A stretch of 64,000 bases of DNA from MWDF01 sp964577435 (GCA_964577435.1 CAZNZD010000001.1:42910-106909); one strand, 5' to 3'. Shown: positions 9,301-18,570, numbered from the stretch's first letter. Program-made: numbers and translations. Notes: generated from the letters alone by a model not told the origin.

Positions 9301-12300
9301 CGGGATTTCCGATGCCTTCTTGGACACGGCAGAAGCTTTCCCCGCAGGCGCGGGGATGAACCGAATTAGGCAGTCGCGAGGATTTAACGAATTGGGCTTT
9401 CCCCGCAGGCGCGGGGATGAACCGTCATTAAGCAGCCCGATGAAAGAGTTCCGCTCGCTTTCCCCGCAGGCGCGGGGATGAACCGTTGATTGCGGTTCGG
9501 ATCTCTGGTATCGAGTAGCTTTCCCCGCAGGCGCGGGGATGAACCGGAGGCAAGGGCGAAGCATGGAAGACCAAGATTGCTTTCCCCGCAGGCGCGGGGA
9601 TGAACCGGTTTAGCCCGATATGCTGGATGTGCTGCCAATGCTTTCCCCGCAGGCGCGGGGATGAACCGCCCTCATACGCCCTAATTGCCTCAATCGCCGC
9701 GCTTTCCCCGCAGGCGCGGGGATGAACCGTACTTTGCGGCCTGCGTCTTTGGATTGAAAATGCTTTCCCCGCAGGCGCGGGGATGAACCGTCTGTGACGG
9801 ACCAATGGTCCGCAAGTCCGAGGCTTTCCCCGCAGGCGCGGGGATGAACCGTCGGATTGTTCATCCCGACGGGTCCGAACCTAGCTTTCCCCGCAGGCGC
9901 GGGGATGAACCGGTGTACTTCTCTAGCATCAGCTCTGCCACCCTGCTTTCCCCGCAGGCGCGGGGATGAACCGGGGCGATATAATCGTGCCTGCTAAATT
10001 GAGGCGCTTTCCCCGCAGGCGCGGGGATGAACCGTACGCAAAGGAAGGTAATCTTTGAGGTAAGTCGCTTTCCCCGCAGGCGCGGGGATGAACCGGGCGA
10101 GTAAACACCCGCCCCGTTTGCTTTATTGCTTTCCCCGCAGGCGCGGGGATGAACCGGGCATCGTAAATGCGTGACTTGGCTATTCCTTGCTTTCCCCGCA
10201 GGCGCGGGGATGAACCGGGATAGGATCTGACGGGGCGGAGGGCGGAGGCGCTTTCCCCGCAGGCGCGGGGATGAACCGTTGTGCAGACAGCAGCCGCCCG
10301 TTATCTGCTCGCTTTCCCCGCAGGCGCGGGGATGAACCGGTAGCCATAATTACACCCCCACTATCTCGTCGGCTTTCCCCGCAGGCGCGGGGATGAACCT
10401 TGACGTAGTTCGCCACTATCTCAAGGCCATACGCTTTCCCCGCAGGCGCGGGGATGAACCGGAGCTTGTCGACGTTGGCCTTGTTGCAGGCGTGCTTTCC
10501 CCGCAGGCGCGGGGATGAACCGTGGTCTGCGGCACGCTCCTTCTCGGTGTGGTTGCTTTCCCCGCAGGCGCGGGGATGAACCGTCCTCGCCACCTGCTGA
10601 ACTGAAAGCTCCGGGGCTTTCCCCGCAGGCGCGGGGATGAACCGGTGCTGGACAGCAGGAGCAAGGGCGGTGCGGTGCTTTCCCCGCAGGCGCGGGGATG
10701 AACCGGGTTCGACCTGCCTCAGCTTCTCGTTGCCGTTGCTTTCCCCGCAGGCGCGGGGATGAACCGTTGAACGGCGTGAACCGCGACACGCCGAGCTCGC
10801 TTTCCCCGCAGGCGCGGGGATGAACCGATGGAGGATTTGCAATTTCGGGGATTATCAATGCTTTCCCCGCAGGCGCGGGGATGAACCGGTTCCTCCCGCA
10901 CGCTTCGCCTGCCACGCAGCGCTTTCCCCGCAGGCGCGGGGATGAACCGATTATAATAGGGTTAGATGCTATGAGAAGGAGGCTTTCCCCGCAGGCGCGG
11001 GGATGAACCGTGGGATGCAATCGTGGCCACCATCGGGGGCAAGCTTTCCCCGCAGGCGCGGGGATGAACCGGATGTTCGTAGTTCACGTGACGCCTAAGC
11101 ACTGCTTTCCCCGCAGGCGCGGGGATGAACCGGGCAGGTCCTTCTCAGAACCTGCCCTTGAGTCGCTTTCCCCGCAGGCGCGGGGATGAACCGTCCCTTA
11201 ATCAGATAACGGACCTCCAGAAGCAGCTTTCCCCGCAGGCGCGGGGATGAACCGTGCAGGGAAAAGAAAAAGGCAGGGGTTGACCCGCTTTCCCCGCAGG
11301 CGCGGGGATGAACCGTATCTTTCCTTCTTCTCCCTTCCCCATTGTTCGCTTTCCCCGCAGGCGCGGGGATGAACCGCTCTCTATTTGTATTTCAGACGAC
11401 TCCATCAGGCTTTCCCCGCAGGCGCGGGGATGAACCAGCTGCATCGCACGCTGATACAGCGGCACCCACGCTTTCCCCGCAGGCGCGGGGATGAACCGCA
11501 CTCTAGGAAAGGCTCTGGCAGGGGCAGCCCGCTTTCCCCGCAGGCGCGGGGATGAACCGCATTGGAAACCTCCTTAATTCTGCATCTGATTGCTTTCCCC
11601 GCAGGCGCGGGGATGAACCGACCCGAGGCGACAAACAGGTTGAACTGAAAAAGCTTTCCCCGCAGGCGCGGGGATGAACCGGGAAAAGACGGAGCTGGAG
11701 CTCAAGCGCGAGGGCTTTCCCCGCAGGCGCGGGGATGAACCGGCGGGCAAACTCGCAGCAGCCAGCCCTGGCACGCTTTCCCCGCAGGCGCGGGGATGAA
11801 CCGATGCTGAATAATGGCGTTAACCCTGCGGACCGGCTTTCCCCGCAGGCGCGGGGATGAACCGCACTAAAAGCAGAGCCCTTGAACATTGCTCAGGCTT
11901 TCCCCGCAGGCGCGGGGATGAACCGGCTTCAGGGATGGCCACTGCCAGGAACATGTCGCTTTCCCCGCAGGCGCGGGGATGAACCGATGCTCTTCGCCCA
12001 TTCGAGATGAAAATCGACGCTTTCCCCGCAGGCGCGGGGATGAACCGCTCCTTCTGACCTTCATCAAGCAGCAGGGCTGGCTTTCCCCGCAGGCGCGGGG
12101 ATGAACCGGCCCCGCCGGAGAGCAGGGGCCACAGGGCATAGCTTTCCCCGCAGGCGCGGGGATGAACCGCTCACGGACGCTGGGTACGTAACGGGCGGGC
12201 AGCTTTCCCCGCAGGCGCGGGGATGAACCGTTACCTCCCTAAGCATGATGCCCTCTGTGCCGGCTTTCCCTGCAGGCGCGGGGATGAACCGGAGGTGCAG

Positions 12301-12718
12301 GCATGTCAACCTATAACGCCCTTGCTTTCCCCGCAGGCGCGGGGATGAACCGCTGCTGTCTAGCCTGTACTTGGGCTAGCCTGTGCTTTCCCCGCAGGCG
12401 CGGGGATGAACCGTCCCCTCTTTTTCATATCGGCAACTTTGGTGTGCTTTCCCCGCAGGCGCGGGGATGAACCGTGTAAATCTTCGCCGCGGCATCCCAG
12501 CTTGCAGCTTTCCCCGCAGGCGCGGGGATGAACCGAGGAAATTTCGGCGCAAGCCGATACGGGAGGGGCTTTCCCCGCAGGCGCGGGGATGAACCGTGCC
12601 GAGGCCGCTTCTTTCGCCGTGACGCCTGGCTTTCCCCGCAGGCGCGGGGATGAACCGATGACAGCGGCGCAGTTGGGCTTAGACCTCACGCTTTCCCCGC
12701 AGGCGCGGGGATGAACCG
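6345..12718 (+). CRISPR. Type I-E CRISPR array, about 105 repeats and 104 spacers
   Basis: The 29-bp repeat begins GCTTTCCCCGCAGG and ends GGGGATGAACCG; CCCCGC and GCGGGG form a 6-bp stem around AGGC, the expected Cas6e substrate. Repeats recur every 61 bp, giving 32-nt spacers. From the first start (6345) to the last (12690) there are 104 steps of 61 plus one extra base, which falls in the spacer at 9119-9151 (33 nt). Variant repeats seen are at 9090 (last base T), 10372 (last base T), 11409 (last base A) and 12263 (ninth base T), all in the half far from cas2. The orientation matches the E. coli repeat, so the leader end is next to cas2 and the newest spacers are on the left. Confidence 0.98.
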
Positions 12719-12750
12719 AGGAACAGCTGACTCTTAATCAGTAGCTCTTG
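12719..12750 (+). other. Terminal spacer-sized segment with inverted copy of the tRNA-Lys anticodon arm
   Basis: Directly after the last repeat, 12727-12742 (CTGACTCTTAATCAGT) is identical to the sense sequence of the tRNA-Lys anticodon stem-loop, which lies in the opposite orientation at 12858-12873. The segment has the size of one further spacer but no repeat follows it. It could be an orphan spacer matching a tRNA gene, a recombination remnant, or an attachment-site fragment. Confidence 0.6.
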
Positions 12751-12770
12751 CTTCTTGGTAATCTCTGTAC

Positions 12771-12810
12771 AAAAAACAAGTGAGTCGAGGTATTAACTCG
12801 ACTCACTTGT
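12771..12810 (-). terminator. Rho-independent terminator of the tRNA pair
   Basis: 12776-12789 and 12797-12810 form a perfect 14-bp stem (ACAAGTGAGTCGAG and its complement) around a 7-base loop. Read on the minus strand it is followed by a run of T (complement of the A run at 12771-12776). It lies just downstream of tRNA-Lys on that strand. Confidence 0.9.
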
Positions 12811-12824
12811 CTTGCTTCTATTAC

Positions 12825-12900
12825 TGGTACGCCACCGGGGACTCGAACCCCGGACCCACTGATTAAGAGTCAGTTGCTCTACCAACTGAGCTAGTGGCGC
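12825..12900 (-). tRNA. tRNA-Lys (anticodon CTT)
   Basis: The minus strand reads GCGCCAC TA GCTC...GAGC, anticodon stem ACTGA/TCAGT with loop CTCTTAA (anticodon CTT), T-arm CCGGGGTTCGAGTCCCCGG, and a 3' end with discriminator A and encoded CCA. All arms pair; position 1-72 is G-U. Length is 76 nt including CCA. Confidence 0.96.
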
Positions 12901-12976
12901 ATGAAAACTTACCTTCTTAAATTACCACAATACTTACTTGATTATCAACATCAACCGGTTCCCCGGAGAATTATCT

Positions 12977-13052
12977 TGGTAGCGGCGACTGGATTTGAAC
13001 CAGTGACACTGCAGGTATGAGCCGCATGCTCTGCCAACTGAGCTACGCCGCC
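12977..13052 (-). tRNA. tRNA-Met (anticodon CAT), elongator type
   Basis: The minus strand folds as acceptor GGCGGCG/CGCCGCT, D-arm GCTC...GAGC, anticodon loop CTCATAC (CAT) on stem TGCGG/CTGCA, T-arm ACTGGTTCAAATCCAGT and encoded CCA. It lacks the three consecutive G-C pairs at the base of the anticodon stem that mark initiator tRNA, so I call it elongator Met. It probably shares a transcript with tRNA-Lys, 76 bases downstream. Confidence 0.94.
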
Positions 13053-13149
13053 ACAGCGCAAAAACTATGTTACCGAATCACCGAAGATAAGTCAATCAAT
13101 GCCAAGCTGGGATTGTGCTATTTATCCAAATGAACTGGCTTTCTCCCGC

Positions 13150-14340
13150 CTATATCAACCCTAGTTCCCTACCAACCTTCTCGAACTTAGAAAGCGCAAA
13201 TTCCAGATCCGCCTTGGTATGCTCAGCCGTGACAATAGTCCTTACCCTCTCCTTGCCCACCGGCACAGTCGGGAAAGCTATGCCAACAACGAAGACGCCT
13301 TCCTCGAAGAGCCTATCGGAGAGCTTCATCGTCTTCGCCCCGTCGCCCACCATAACGGGCGTAATCGGAGTCTGGCTAATGCCAGTGTCGAACCCAAGTT
13401 GCTTAAGCCCCGCCTTGAAGAGTTTAGCGTTATCCCACAGCTTCTCGATATGCCAGGGCTCCTCCTCCAGCAGCCTGAACGCCTCCATGCAGGCCGCAGT
13501 CACAGCCGGTGGCGCCGAAGTTGAGAATAGGATAGGCCTCGCCCTCATTATCAGGTAATCTATCAGAGTCCTGGACCCGGCCACATATCCACCCACGACT
13601 CCGATTGCCTTTGACAGAGTGCCGACTTGTATGTCGACTTGGCCATGTATGCCGAAGTGGTCAACCGTGCCGCGCCCGTTCTTCCCTAATACGCCGCTCG
13701 CATGCGCATCGTCCACCATCGTAATCGCGCCATATTCCTTCGCTATCACACACATCTCGTCCAGCTTTCCGATGTCTCCGTCCATCGAGAACACACCGTC
13801 CGTGATGACGAGCACATGAGCTCCCGCCGCCATCGCATCCTTGCACTCTTCGAGCCTCTCCCTTAGATGCCCCATGTCCCCGTGCCTGAACACCTTTATC
13901 TCGGCCCTGGACAGCCTGCAACCGTCGATGATGCTCGCATGGTTCAGCTCATCGCTTATGATGATGTCATTCTTCCCAAGCACCGCGGAGACGGTCCCTG
14001 CGTTAGCCGTGAAACCCGACTGATACACCAGAGCGGCTTCCGTATGCTTGAACTCCGCGATCTTCCTCTCAAGATCGGTATGCCCCTCCATGGTTCCGGC
14101 GATGGTCCTCACCGCACCGGAGCCCACGCCCAGCTCCTTTACGGCCTTGTCTGCCGCTTCAATAAGCTTCGGGTGCGTGGCAAATCCCAGGTAGTTGTTT
14201 GAGGAGAGGTTCACAATCTCCTTGCCGTCGAAGATGCACTTCGCCATCTGCCTTCCCGAAAGCACCCTCGGGTATCTGAAGAGCTTCTGCTCCTTCATCT
14301 TCGCAATCTCGTTTTCCAGGTAACCAAGTGAATAGCTCAT
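13150..14340 (-). CDS. kbl: Glycine C-acetyltransferase (2-amino-3-ketobutyrate CoA ligase)
   Basis: A 396-residue PLP enzyme of the alpha-oxoamine synthase family that splits 2-amino-3-oxobutyrate with CoA into glycine and acetyl-CoA. The PLP lysine is in GTLSKAIGVVGGY (about residue 240), with MVDDAHASGVLGKNGRG upstream and SSNNYLGFATHP near residue 45. The start has GGGAGGG nine bases before the ATG. It lies 53 bases downstream of tdh on the same strand; together they form the threonine-to-glycine route. Related acyltransferases (KAS/BioF-like) are possible, but the tdh partner settles the substrate. Confidence 0.93.
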   Translation of the reverse strand: MSYSLGYLENEIAKMKEQKLFRYPRVLSGRQMAKCIFDGKEIVNLSSNNYLGFATHPKLIEAADKAVKELGVGSGAVRTIAGTMEGHTDLERKIAEFKHTEAALVYQSGFTANAGTVSAVLGKNDIIISDELNHASIIDGCRLSRAEIKVFRHGDMGHLRERLEECKDAMAAGAHVLVITDGVFSMDGDIGKLDEMCVIAKEYGAITMVDDAHASGVLGKNGRGTVDHFGIHGQVDIQVGTLSKAIGVVGGYVAGSRTLIDYLIMRARPILFSTSAPPAVTAACMEAFRLLEEEPWHIEKLWDNAKLFKAGLKQLGFDTGISQTPITPVMVGDGAKTMKLSDRLFEEGVFVVGIAFPTVPVGKERVRTIVTAEHTKADLEFALSKFEKVGRELGLI

Positions 14341-14393
14341 ACCAGCGACCCTCCCAGTCCGATTTATTCCTATCCATTACCGCCAGATTGCGC

Positions 14394-15419
14394 TCACGGG
14401 TAAAGAATGACTTTACCGCACTCCCCCGCCTTCATGAGCTCTAACCCCTTTTCTATCTCCGCAAGCGGCATCCTGTGAGTGATAAGCTGACTCAGGTCGA
14501 TCCCCTTCGCCAGAAGAGCCTGCCCCTTATACCATGTATCCCATATATGGCGGCCGTTGATGCCCTTGACCTCGATGCTCCTGAAGACTATGTCGTTTGC
14601 GATGTCAAACTCCACAGGCTTGGAAGGTATGCCAAGAAGCGCGGCCTTGCCCGCCTTCCTCAATGCCGCGAAGCCCTGCTTTATGGCGCCTGCGTTGCCG
14701 CTCATCTCAAGAAGTACATCGGCACCTCTGCCCTGCGTCATCTCCCTGACTATCGCCACTGGGTCCTTCTCCTTGGGATTGATCGCCACATCCGCGCCCA
14801 GCTTCTTTGCCAGCCCCAGCCTGTACTCGGATATGTCGGTCGCAAACACCCTCTTCGCCCCGGACAGCTTCGCCACGGGTATCGCCGCAAGGCCGATAGG
14901 ACCCATGCCGGTTATCAGCACGTCCGCACCCACCAGGTCCTGCGCCAGCGCGGTGTGCACCGCGTTTCCGTAAGGGTCCTGTATCGCCGCTATCTCCGGC
15001 GACACCTCTATCTCCCACGGCCAGCATGCGGTCTCAGGCACCGCCACATACTCTGCGAAGCAGCCGTCCCTGTCCACTCCGATTATCTTCATGGTCTCGC
15101 AGATGTGCCCCATGCCCTGCCTGCAGTAGAAGCAGTGCCCGCAGGTGATGTGCGTCTCCACCGAGACGAACTGCCCCATCTTAAGCGACGCGACGCCCTC
15201 TCCCACCTCGACCACGTTCCCGCAGAACTCATGGCCGAATATAAGGGGAGTCTTTATCCTCTTCTGAGACCATTCATCCCATTCGTATATGTGTACGTCT
15301 GTGCCGCAGATTGCGGCCGCCTTCACCTTGATGAGGACCTCGCCTCTTCTAATGCCCGGAATGGGCGCCTCGATAAGTGAACAACCTTGGCCGGGCTTAA
15401 GCTTAGCCACGGCCCTCAT
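14394..15419 (-). CDS. tdh: L-threonine 3-dehydrogenase
   Basis: A 341-residue zinc alcohol dehydrogenase-type enzyme that oxidises L-threonine to 2-amino-3-oxobutyrate with NAD. AAICGTDVHIYEWDEWSQ and GHEFCGNVVEVG match bacterial TDH closely; CGHCFYCRQGMGHIC holds the structural-zinc cysteines; GMGPIGLAAIPVAKLSGA is the nucleotide-binding glycine motif. The ATG at 15419 follows GGAGGGG with normal spacing and gives the family start; a GTG four codons upstream overlaps that ribosome site. It is the first gene of the tdh-kbl pair. Confidence 0.94.
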   Translation of the reverse strand: MRAVAKLKPGQGCSLIEAPIPGIRRGEVLIKVKAAAICGTDVHIYEWDEWSQKRIKTPLIFGHEFCGNVVEVGEGVASLKMGQFVSVETHITCGHCFYCRQGMGHICETMKIIGVDRDGCFAEYVAVPETACWPWEIEVSPEIAAIQDPYGNAVHTALAQDLVGADVLITGMGPIGLAAIPVAKLSGAKRVFATDISEYRLGLAKKLGADVAINPKEKDPVAIVREMTQGRGADVLLEMSGNAGAIKQGFAALRKAGKAALLGIPSKPVEFDIANDIVFRSIEVKGINGRHIWDTWYKGQALLAKGIDLSQLITHRMPLAEIEKGLELMKAGECGKVILYP

Positions 15420-15610
15420 AGTCCCCTCCACAGGAGATTCCCCCCAATCACCCTTTACAGGTTATTTGGCCTCTGCGATACCGCTTCCTCGAGACGGCGT
15501 GCCGCGGCGGGCTCCCCCGGAAGTTCGTCCAGCCGGTATATCCCAAACCGCGCACACCTTATGGTCAACCGGTTCACTACCGTTTCACAAACTTCGCATA
15601 ACAGAACAGA

Positions 15611-15633
15611 GCCGGCGCTTTTCATGCGCCGGC
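15611..15633 (-). terminator. Hairpin after the NifU-like gene
   Basis: GCCGGCGC at 15611-15618 pairs perfectly with GCGCCGGC at 15626-15633 around a 7-base loop. It lies just downstream of the minus-strand NifU-like gene. The flanking T content is modest on either strand, so the strength of termination is uncertain. Confidence 0.65.
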
Positions 15634-15643
15634 CCTTCTTTGT

Positions 15644-15868
15644 TTACTGTACCGCCTCTACCGAGACGATCTCGGGTATATGCTTCTTGAGGAGCCTCTC
15701 GATTCCCATCTTCAAAGTCATCTGGGACATCGGGCATCCCTTGCACGCACCCTGAAGCCTGACCTTGACTATGTTCTCGGGCGTCACCTCGACTAGCTCC
15801 ACGTCCCCGCCGTCCGCTTTTAGGCTGGGCCTGATCTGATCGAGGACAGCCTGTACCTTTTCAAGCAT
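15644..15868 (-). CDS. NifU-like C-terminal domain protein, Fe-S cluster scaffold/carrier
   Basis: A 74-residue stand-alone NifU C-terminal (Nfu) domain. LDQIRPSLKADGGDVELVEV and the motif ACKGCPMSQMTLKMGIE, with the CxxC that binds a [4Fe-4S] cluster between two subunits, define the family. It should carry clusters to apoproteins in the cytoplasm. GGAGGA precedes the ATG. It stands alone between two terminators or gaps, 78 bases downstream of ychF on the same strand. Confidence 0.92.
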   Translation of the reverse strand: MLEKVQAVLDQIRPSLKADGGDVELVEVTPENIVKVRLQGACKGCPMSQMTLKMGIERLLKKHIPEIVSVEAVQ

Positions 15869-15946
15869 GTCTATTCCTCCGTTTCCGTCGCGCCGCTAAT
15901 GATGGCGCTTGCCACTTATTATTTTATCACCATCCGGCTCCTTTTC

Positions 15947-17005
15947 CTATTTGCTCTGGCTGAATCTGAAGTTCATTATGTCGCCGTCGGCTACTACGTA
16001 CTCCTTGCCTTCGAGCCTGAACAGCCCGGCATTCCTGGCCCCGGCTATGCCTCCCAGCCTCATGAAGTCGTCGTATGCCACGGTCTCGGCCCTTATGAAG
16101 CCCTTCTCGATGTCTGTATGGATCTTTCCGGCAGCTCCTCTTGCGTTAATGCCCGCAGGTATGGGCCATGCCCTCACCTCGTCCTCGCCCACAGTGAAGA
16201 AGGATATAAGACCGAGTCCCTCATAGACCGCCCTTGCGATCTTGCCCACACCGCTCTCGCTTATGCCGTAGTCCGCCATAAGCTGCGCCCTGTCGGCCTC
16301 GTCCAGCTCGGCCAATTCCGCCTCGACGCCTGCGCAAAGCTCCACAAGCGGCATGCCGTAAGACGAGCAGTGCTCACTGACCTTCTCCATGCCCTCGTAC
16401 CTGCCCTCGAGAAGCTCACCTTCCCCCAGGTTCACGCACATGATCATCGGTTTCACCGAAAGAAGCCCGTAACCGATGAGCCTCTGCCTGTCATCCGCGC
16501 TAAGCTCAACCTGCCTAAGGCTCTTCCCCTCGCCCAGCTCATTGCTGAGCCTTGTCATGAGCTCCAGCTCAGCTTCCTCCTCGGGCTGCCTCTTCTTCTG
16601 GGAAGTCAGCCTTTCGACGCGCACCTCGGCGGTCGCCATGTCGGCCAGTATCAGCTCGTCGGTTGCATGAAGCGCGTCAGCATAGGCCGCTTTGCCTCCG
16701 TCTCCGGCATCGAAGGCCTTCACAACATTTATAAGGGCGTCCATGGTCCTCATGTGGTTCACAAATTTGATTAACGCCTTCTTGTCCATGGCTTCGGATC
16801 CCGAACCGGCAAGGTCCAGGACCTCGACTTGGGCGTATGTCGTCTTCTTCGGCCTGAACATGGCCGAAAGCTCATCTATCCTCTTGTCGGGCACCCTCGC
16901 CATGCCGATTGCCGCCTCCTGCCTACCCGAGTCGGCCTTGCCGGTAAGCAGCCTGAACAGCGTGGTCTTGCCCGATGCGCCTTTTCCTATGATTCCAACT
17001 TTCAT
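15947..17005 (-). CDS. ychF: YchF/OLA1-type P-loop NTPase
   Basis: A 352-residue Obg-family NTPase. KVGIIGKGASGKTTLFRLLTG at residues 2-22 is the P-loop; MCVNLGEGE carries the NxxE in place of the usual NKxD, which gives YchF proteins their ATP preference; the C-terminus (LISFFTVGEDEVRAWPIPAG to the end) is the TGS domain. YchF binds ribosomes and is linked to stress responses. The ATG at 17005 has GGAGGG seven bases upstream; the frame extends 72 codons further upstream, but that part is unlike the family and is rejected. Confidence 0.93.
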   Translation of the reverse strand: MKVGIIGKGASGKTTLFRLLTGKADSGRQEAAIGMARVPDKRIDELSAMFRPKKTTYAQVEVLDLAGSGSEAMDKKALIKFVNHMRTMDALINVVKAFDAGDGGKAAYADALHATDELILADMATAEVRVERLTSQKKRQPEEEAELELMTRLSNELGEGKSLRQVELSADDRQRLIGYGLLSVKPMIMCVNLGEGELLEGRYEGMEKVSEHCSSYGMPLVELCAGVEAELAELDEADRAQLMADYGISESGVGKIARAVYEGLGLISFFTVGEDEVRAWPIPAGINARGAAGKIHTDIEKGFIRAETVAYDDFMRLGGIAGARNAGLFRLEGKEYVVADGDIMNFRFSQSK

Positions 17006-17223
17006 CCGATGCCCTCCGAATGCGGCATGCCTTGTTATCCGATGCCCTATCATTATGCTAAGAAAATGCCGCTTAGTCAAAGAGGCCGGTTCAGCCCCGA
17101 AAAACCTTTCTTCCAGAAGCCGGAAGCCTGGTGCTTGTCCGCATAGAATGGCGGAGCGCCTAGATTGGGCGTATCCTTGATAGTAAAAGAAGCTCTCCCA
17201 ATTCCCCCAGGAGGCCACCACGC

Positions 17224-17943
17224 TTGAAGATTGCCATCATCGCTGACGTACACAGCAACCTTCCGGCCCTTGAGGCCGTGCTCGGCATCCTAAGCCGGGA
17301 AAGGTGCGACGAGATCATCTGTTGCGGCGACATGATCGGAATCGGTCCGTATCCGGACGAGACGATGCTTAAGATCATGTCCCTGGATAACACTATCTGC
17401 GTCCTGGGAAACCATGAGGGATACCTGCTTTGCGGGATGGACCCGCCGTCTACTTCCTTCATGGGCGAGGAGGAGAAGCGCTTCCACATCTGGGAGCACG
17501 CAAGGCTCAGCCCCGAAAGCAGGCATTTCATCGAGTCGCTCCGTCCTTCTGCGTCCATAGCGAGAGAAGGCTTTCGGATTTCCGCCATGCACTATAGGAT
17601 GGAGCCGGACGGCCGCTACTCGCCGATTATTTGGCGGCCAGGGCCAGATGACTGGGACTACCTATTCGCCGGGATTGATGCGGATATCCTAATCCACGGC
17701 CACGACCACCGCCCTTCTTTCAGGCGGAAGGACGGGAAGTTATACATAAATCCCGGGTCTCTTGGCTGCCCCCATTCGGAAGGGGGGCCCGCTAGGGCGG
17801 GGATACTGGAGATTGCGGACGGCAGGATAGAATACCGCCGCGTAGAGGCAGAATATGATGTCGGGGCGGTGCTCGCCAGGATGGATGAGCTTCAGTGCCC
17901 CGCCGGGGGGATAATAAAGCGTATCTTCTTCGGCACTTCATGA
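17224..17943 (+). CDS. Metallophosphoesterase of the YfcE/calcineurin-like type
   Basis: A 239-residue cytoplasmic phosphoesterase. The metal-binding motifs are all present: DVHSN near residue 8, GDMIG near 38, GNHEG near 62 and the closing GHDH near 159, followed by NPGSLG. The start is TTG at 17224, supported by AGGAGG at 17209-17214. Family members hydrolyse phosphodiesters or monoesters, but the substrate cannot be inferred here. It faces away from ychF, with their 5' ends about 220 bases apart. Confidence 0.86.
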   Translation: MKIAIIADVHSNLPALEAVLGILSRERCDEIICCGDMIGIGPYPDETMLKIMSLDNTICVLGNHEGYLLCGMDPPSTSFMGEEEKRFHIWEHARLSPESRHFIESLRPSASIAREGFRISAMHYRMEPDGRYSPIIWRPGPDDWDYLFAGIDADILIHGHDHRPSFRRKDGKLYINPGSLGCPHSEGGPARAGILEIADGRIEYRRVEAEYDVGAVLARMDELQCPAGGIIKRIFFGTS

Positions 17944-17971
17944 CCTCATCCTTTGATTAAGGCCTTTCAGC

Positions 17972-18016
17972 AAAAAAGGACCCGCATCCTTCGATAGGAT
18001 AGCGGGTCCGCCCTTT
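17972..18016. terminator. Bidirectional terminator between the phosphoesterase and hsp20
   Basis: GGACCCGC-ATCCT pairs with AGGAT-GCGGGTCC through one bulged base. A run of A on the left provides T for the minus-strand transcript, and CTTTATC follows on the plus strand. It sits between two convergent genes. Confidence 0.85.
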
Positions 18017-18032
18017 ATCGCTCATTATTATC

Positions 18033-18476
18033 CTATTCGGCGTTTACCTTAAGCTTGAACGACGGCGCCTCTTCCTTGGCCTTCTTCGGTATGATCAGCT
18101 CCAGCACCCCGTTCTTGTAATTCGCCTTCGCGTTTACGGTGTCAAGGCCCTCTGCCAGCTCGAATGCCCTGTAGAACGAACCGCACCTGCGCTCGCGCCT
18201 GATGTAGCTCTTCTCGGCCTTCTCCTCCTCGACCTTGGTCTCTGCCTTAATCTCGAGCCTGTCCTCCTTGAGGTCTATGTCGATCTCCTCCGGTGAGAAG
18301 CCTGGCATCTCTGCCTTCAGGACTACCTGCTTTTCGTCCTCCTCGATGTCCACTGCCGGTGCCCAGCAGCCCTTCTCCCTAGTGTAGGGCCTGGGCATGT
18401 CGTCATCCATCAGCCTGTTCATCGTCCTCATCATGTCAGTCACTTCCCTGTACGGGTTCCACCTTACGATGTTCAT
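18033..18476 (-). CDS. Small heat-shock protein, Hsp20/alpha-crystallin family
   Basis: A 147-residue chaperone that binds unfolding proteins without ATP. The alpha-crystallin domain runs from about residue 38 (WAPAVDIEEDEKQVVLKAEMPGF) to the C-terminus, with the conserved YKNGVLELIIPKK near the end (G-V-L signature) and an LKLKV-like tail. The start taken is the third ATG (18476), which lies eight bases after GGGAGG; two upstream in-frame ATGs overlap or precede that site. A consensus promoter lies directly upstream. Confidence 0.93.
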   Translation of the reverse strand: MNIVRWNPYREVTDMMRTMNRLMDDDMPRPYTREKGCWAPAVDIEEDEKQVVLKAEMPGFSPEEIDIDLKEDRLEIKAETKVEEEKAEKSYIRRERRCGSFYRAFELAEGLDTVNAKANYKNGVLELIIPKKAKEEAPSFKLKVNAE

Positions 18477-18518
18477 TATCATTACCTCCCTCATGTGAGA
18501 AGTTTTATTTTCGGTTTC

Positions 18519-18547
18519 ATTATAAGTTTCCTCTAATGTATTGTCAA
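18519..18547 (-). promoter_or_regulatory. Consensus sigma-70/A promoter of hsp20
   Basis: On the minus strand TTGACA (18547-18542) is followed after exactly 17 bases by TATAAT (18524-18519), a perfect match to both hexamers. The start codon of hsp20 lies about 45 bases downstream. No CIRCE-type TTAGCACTC repeat is visible. Confidence 0.9.
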
Positions 18548-18570
18548 TATCTTCTGCCTATGCTTGTTAT

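Noticed and set aside
6436..12689. Many minus-strand open frames in the array giving repeats such as GSSPRLRGK, RFIPAPAGK and VHPRACGES
   Set aside because: They are translations of the 29-bp CRISPR repeat in three frames, a well-known annotation artefact, and have no ribosome sites.
15899..16774. Long plus-strand frame opposite ychF, and similar long frames opposite tdh, mfd, mazG and the propeller gene
   Set aside because: They lie antisense to clearly conserved genes, have odd composition and no ribosome sites, and arise from codon bias of the real genes.
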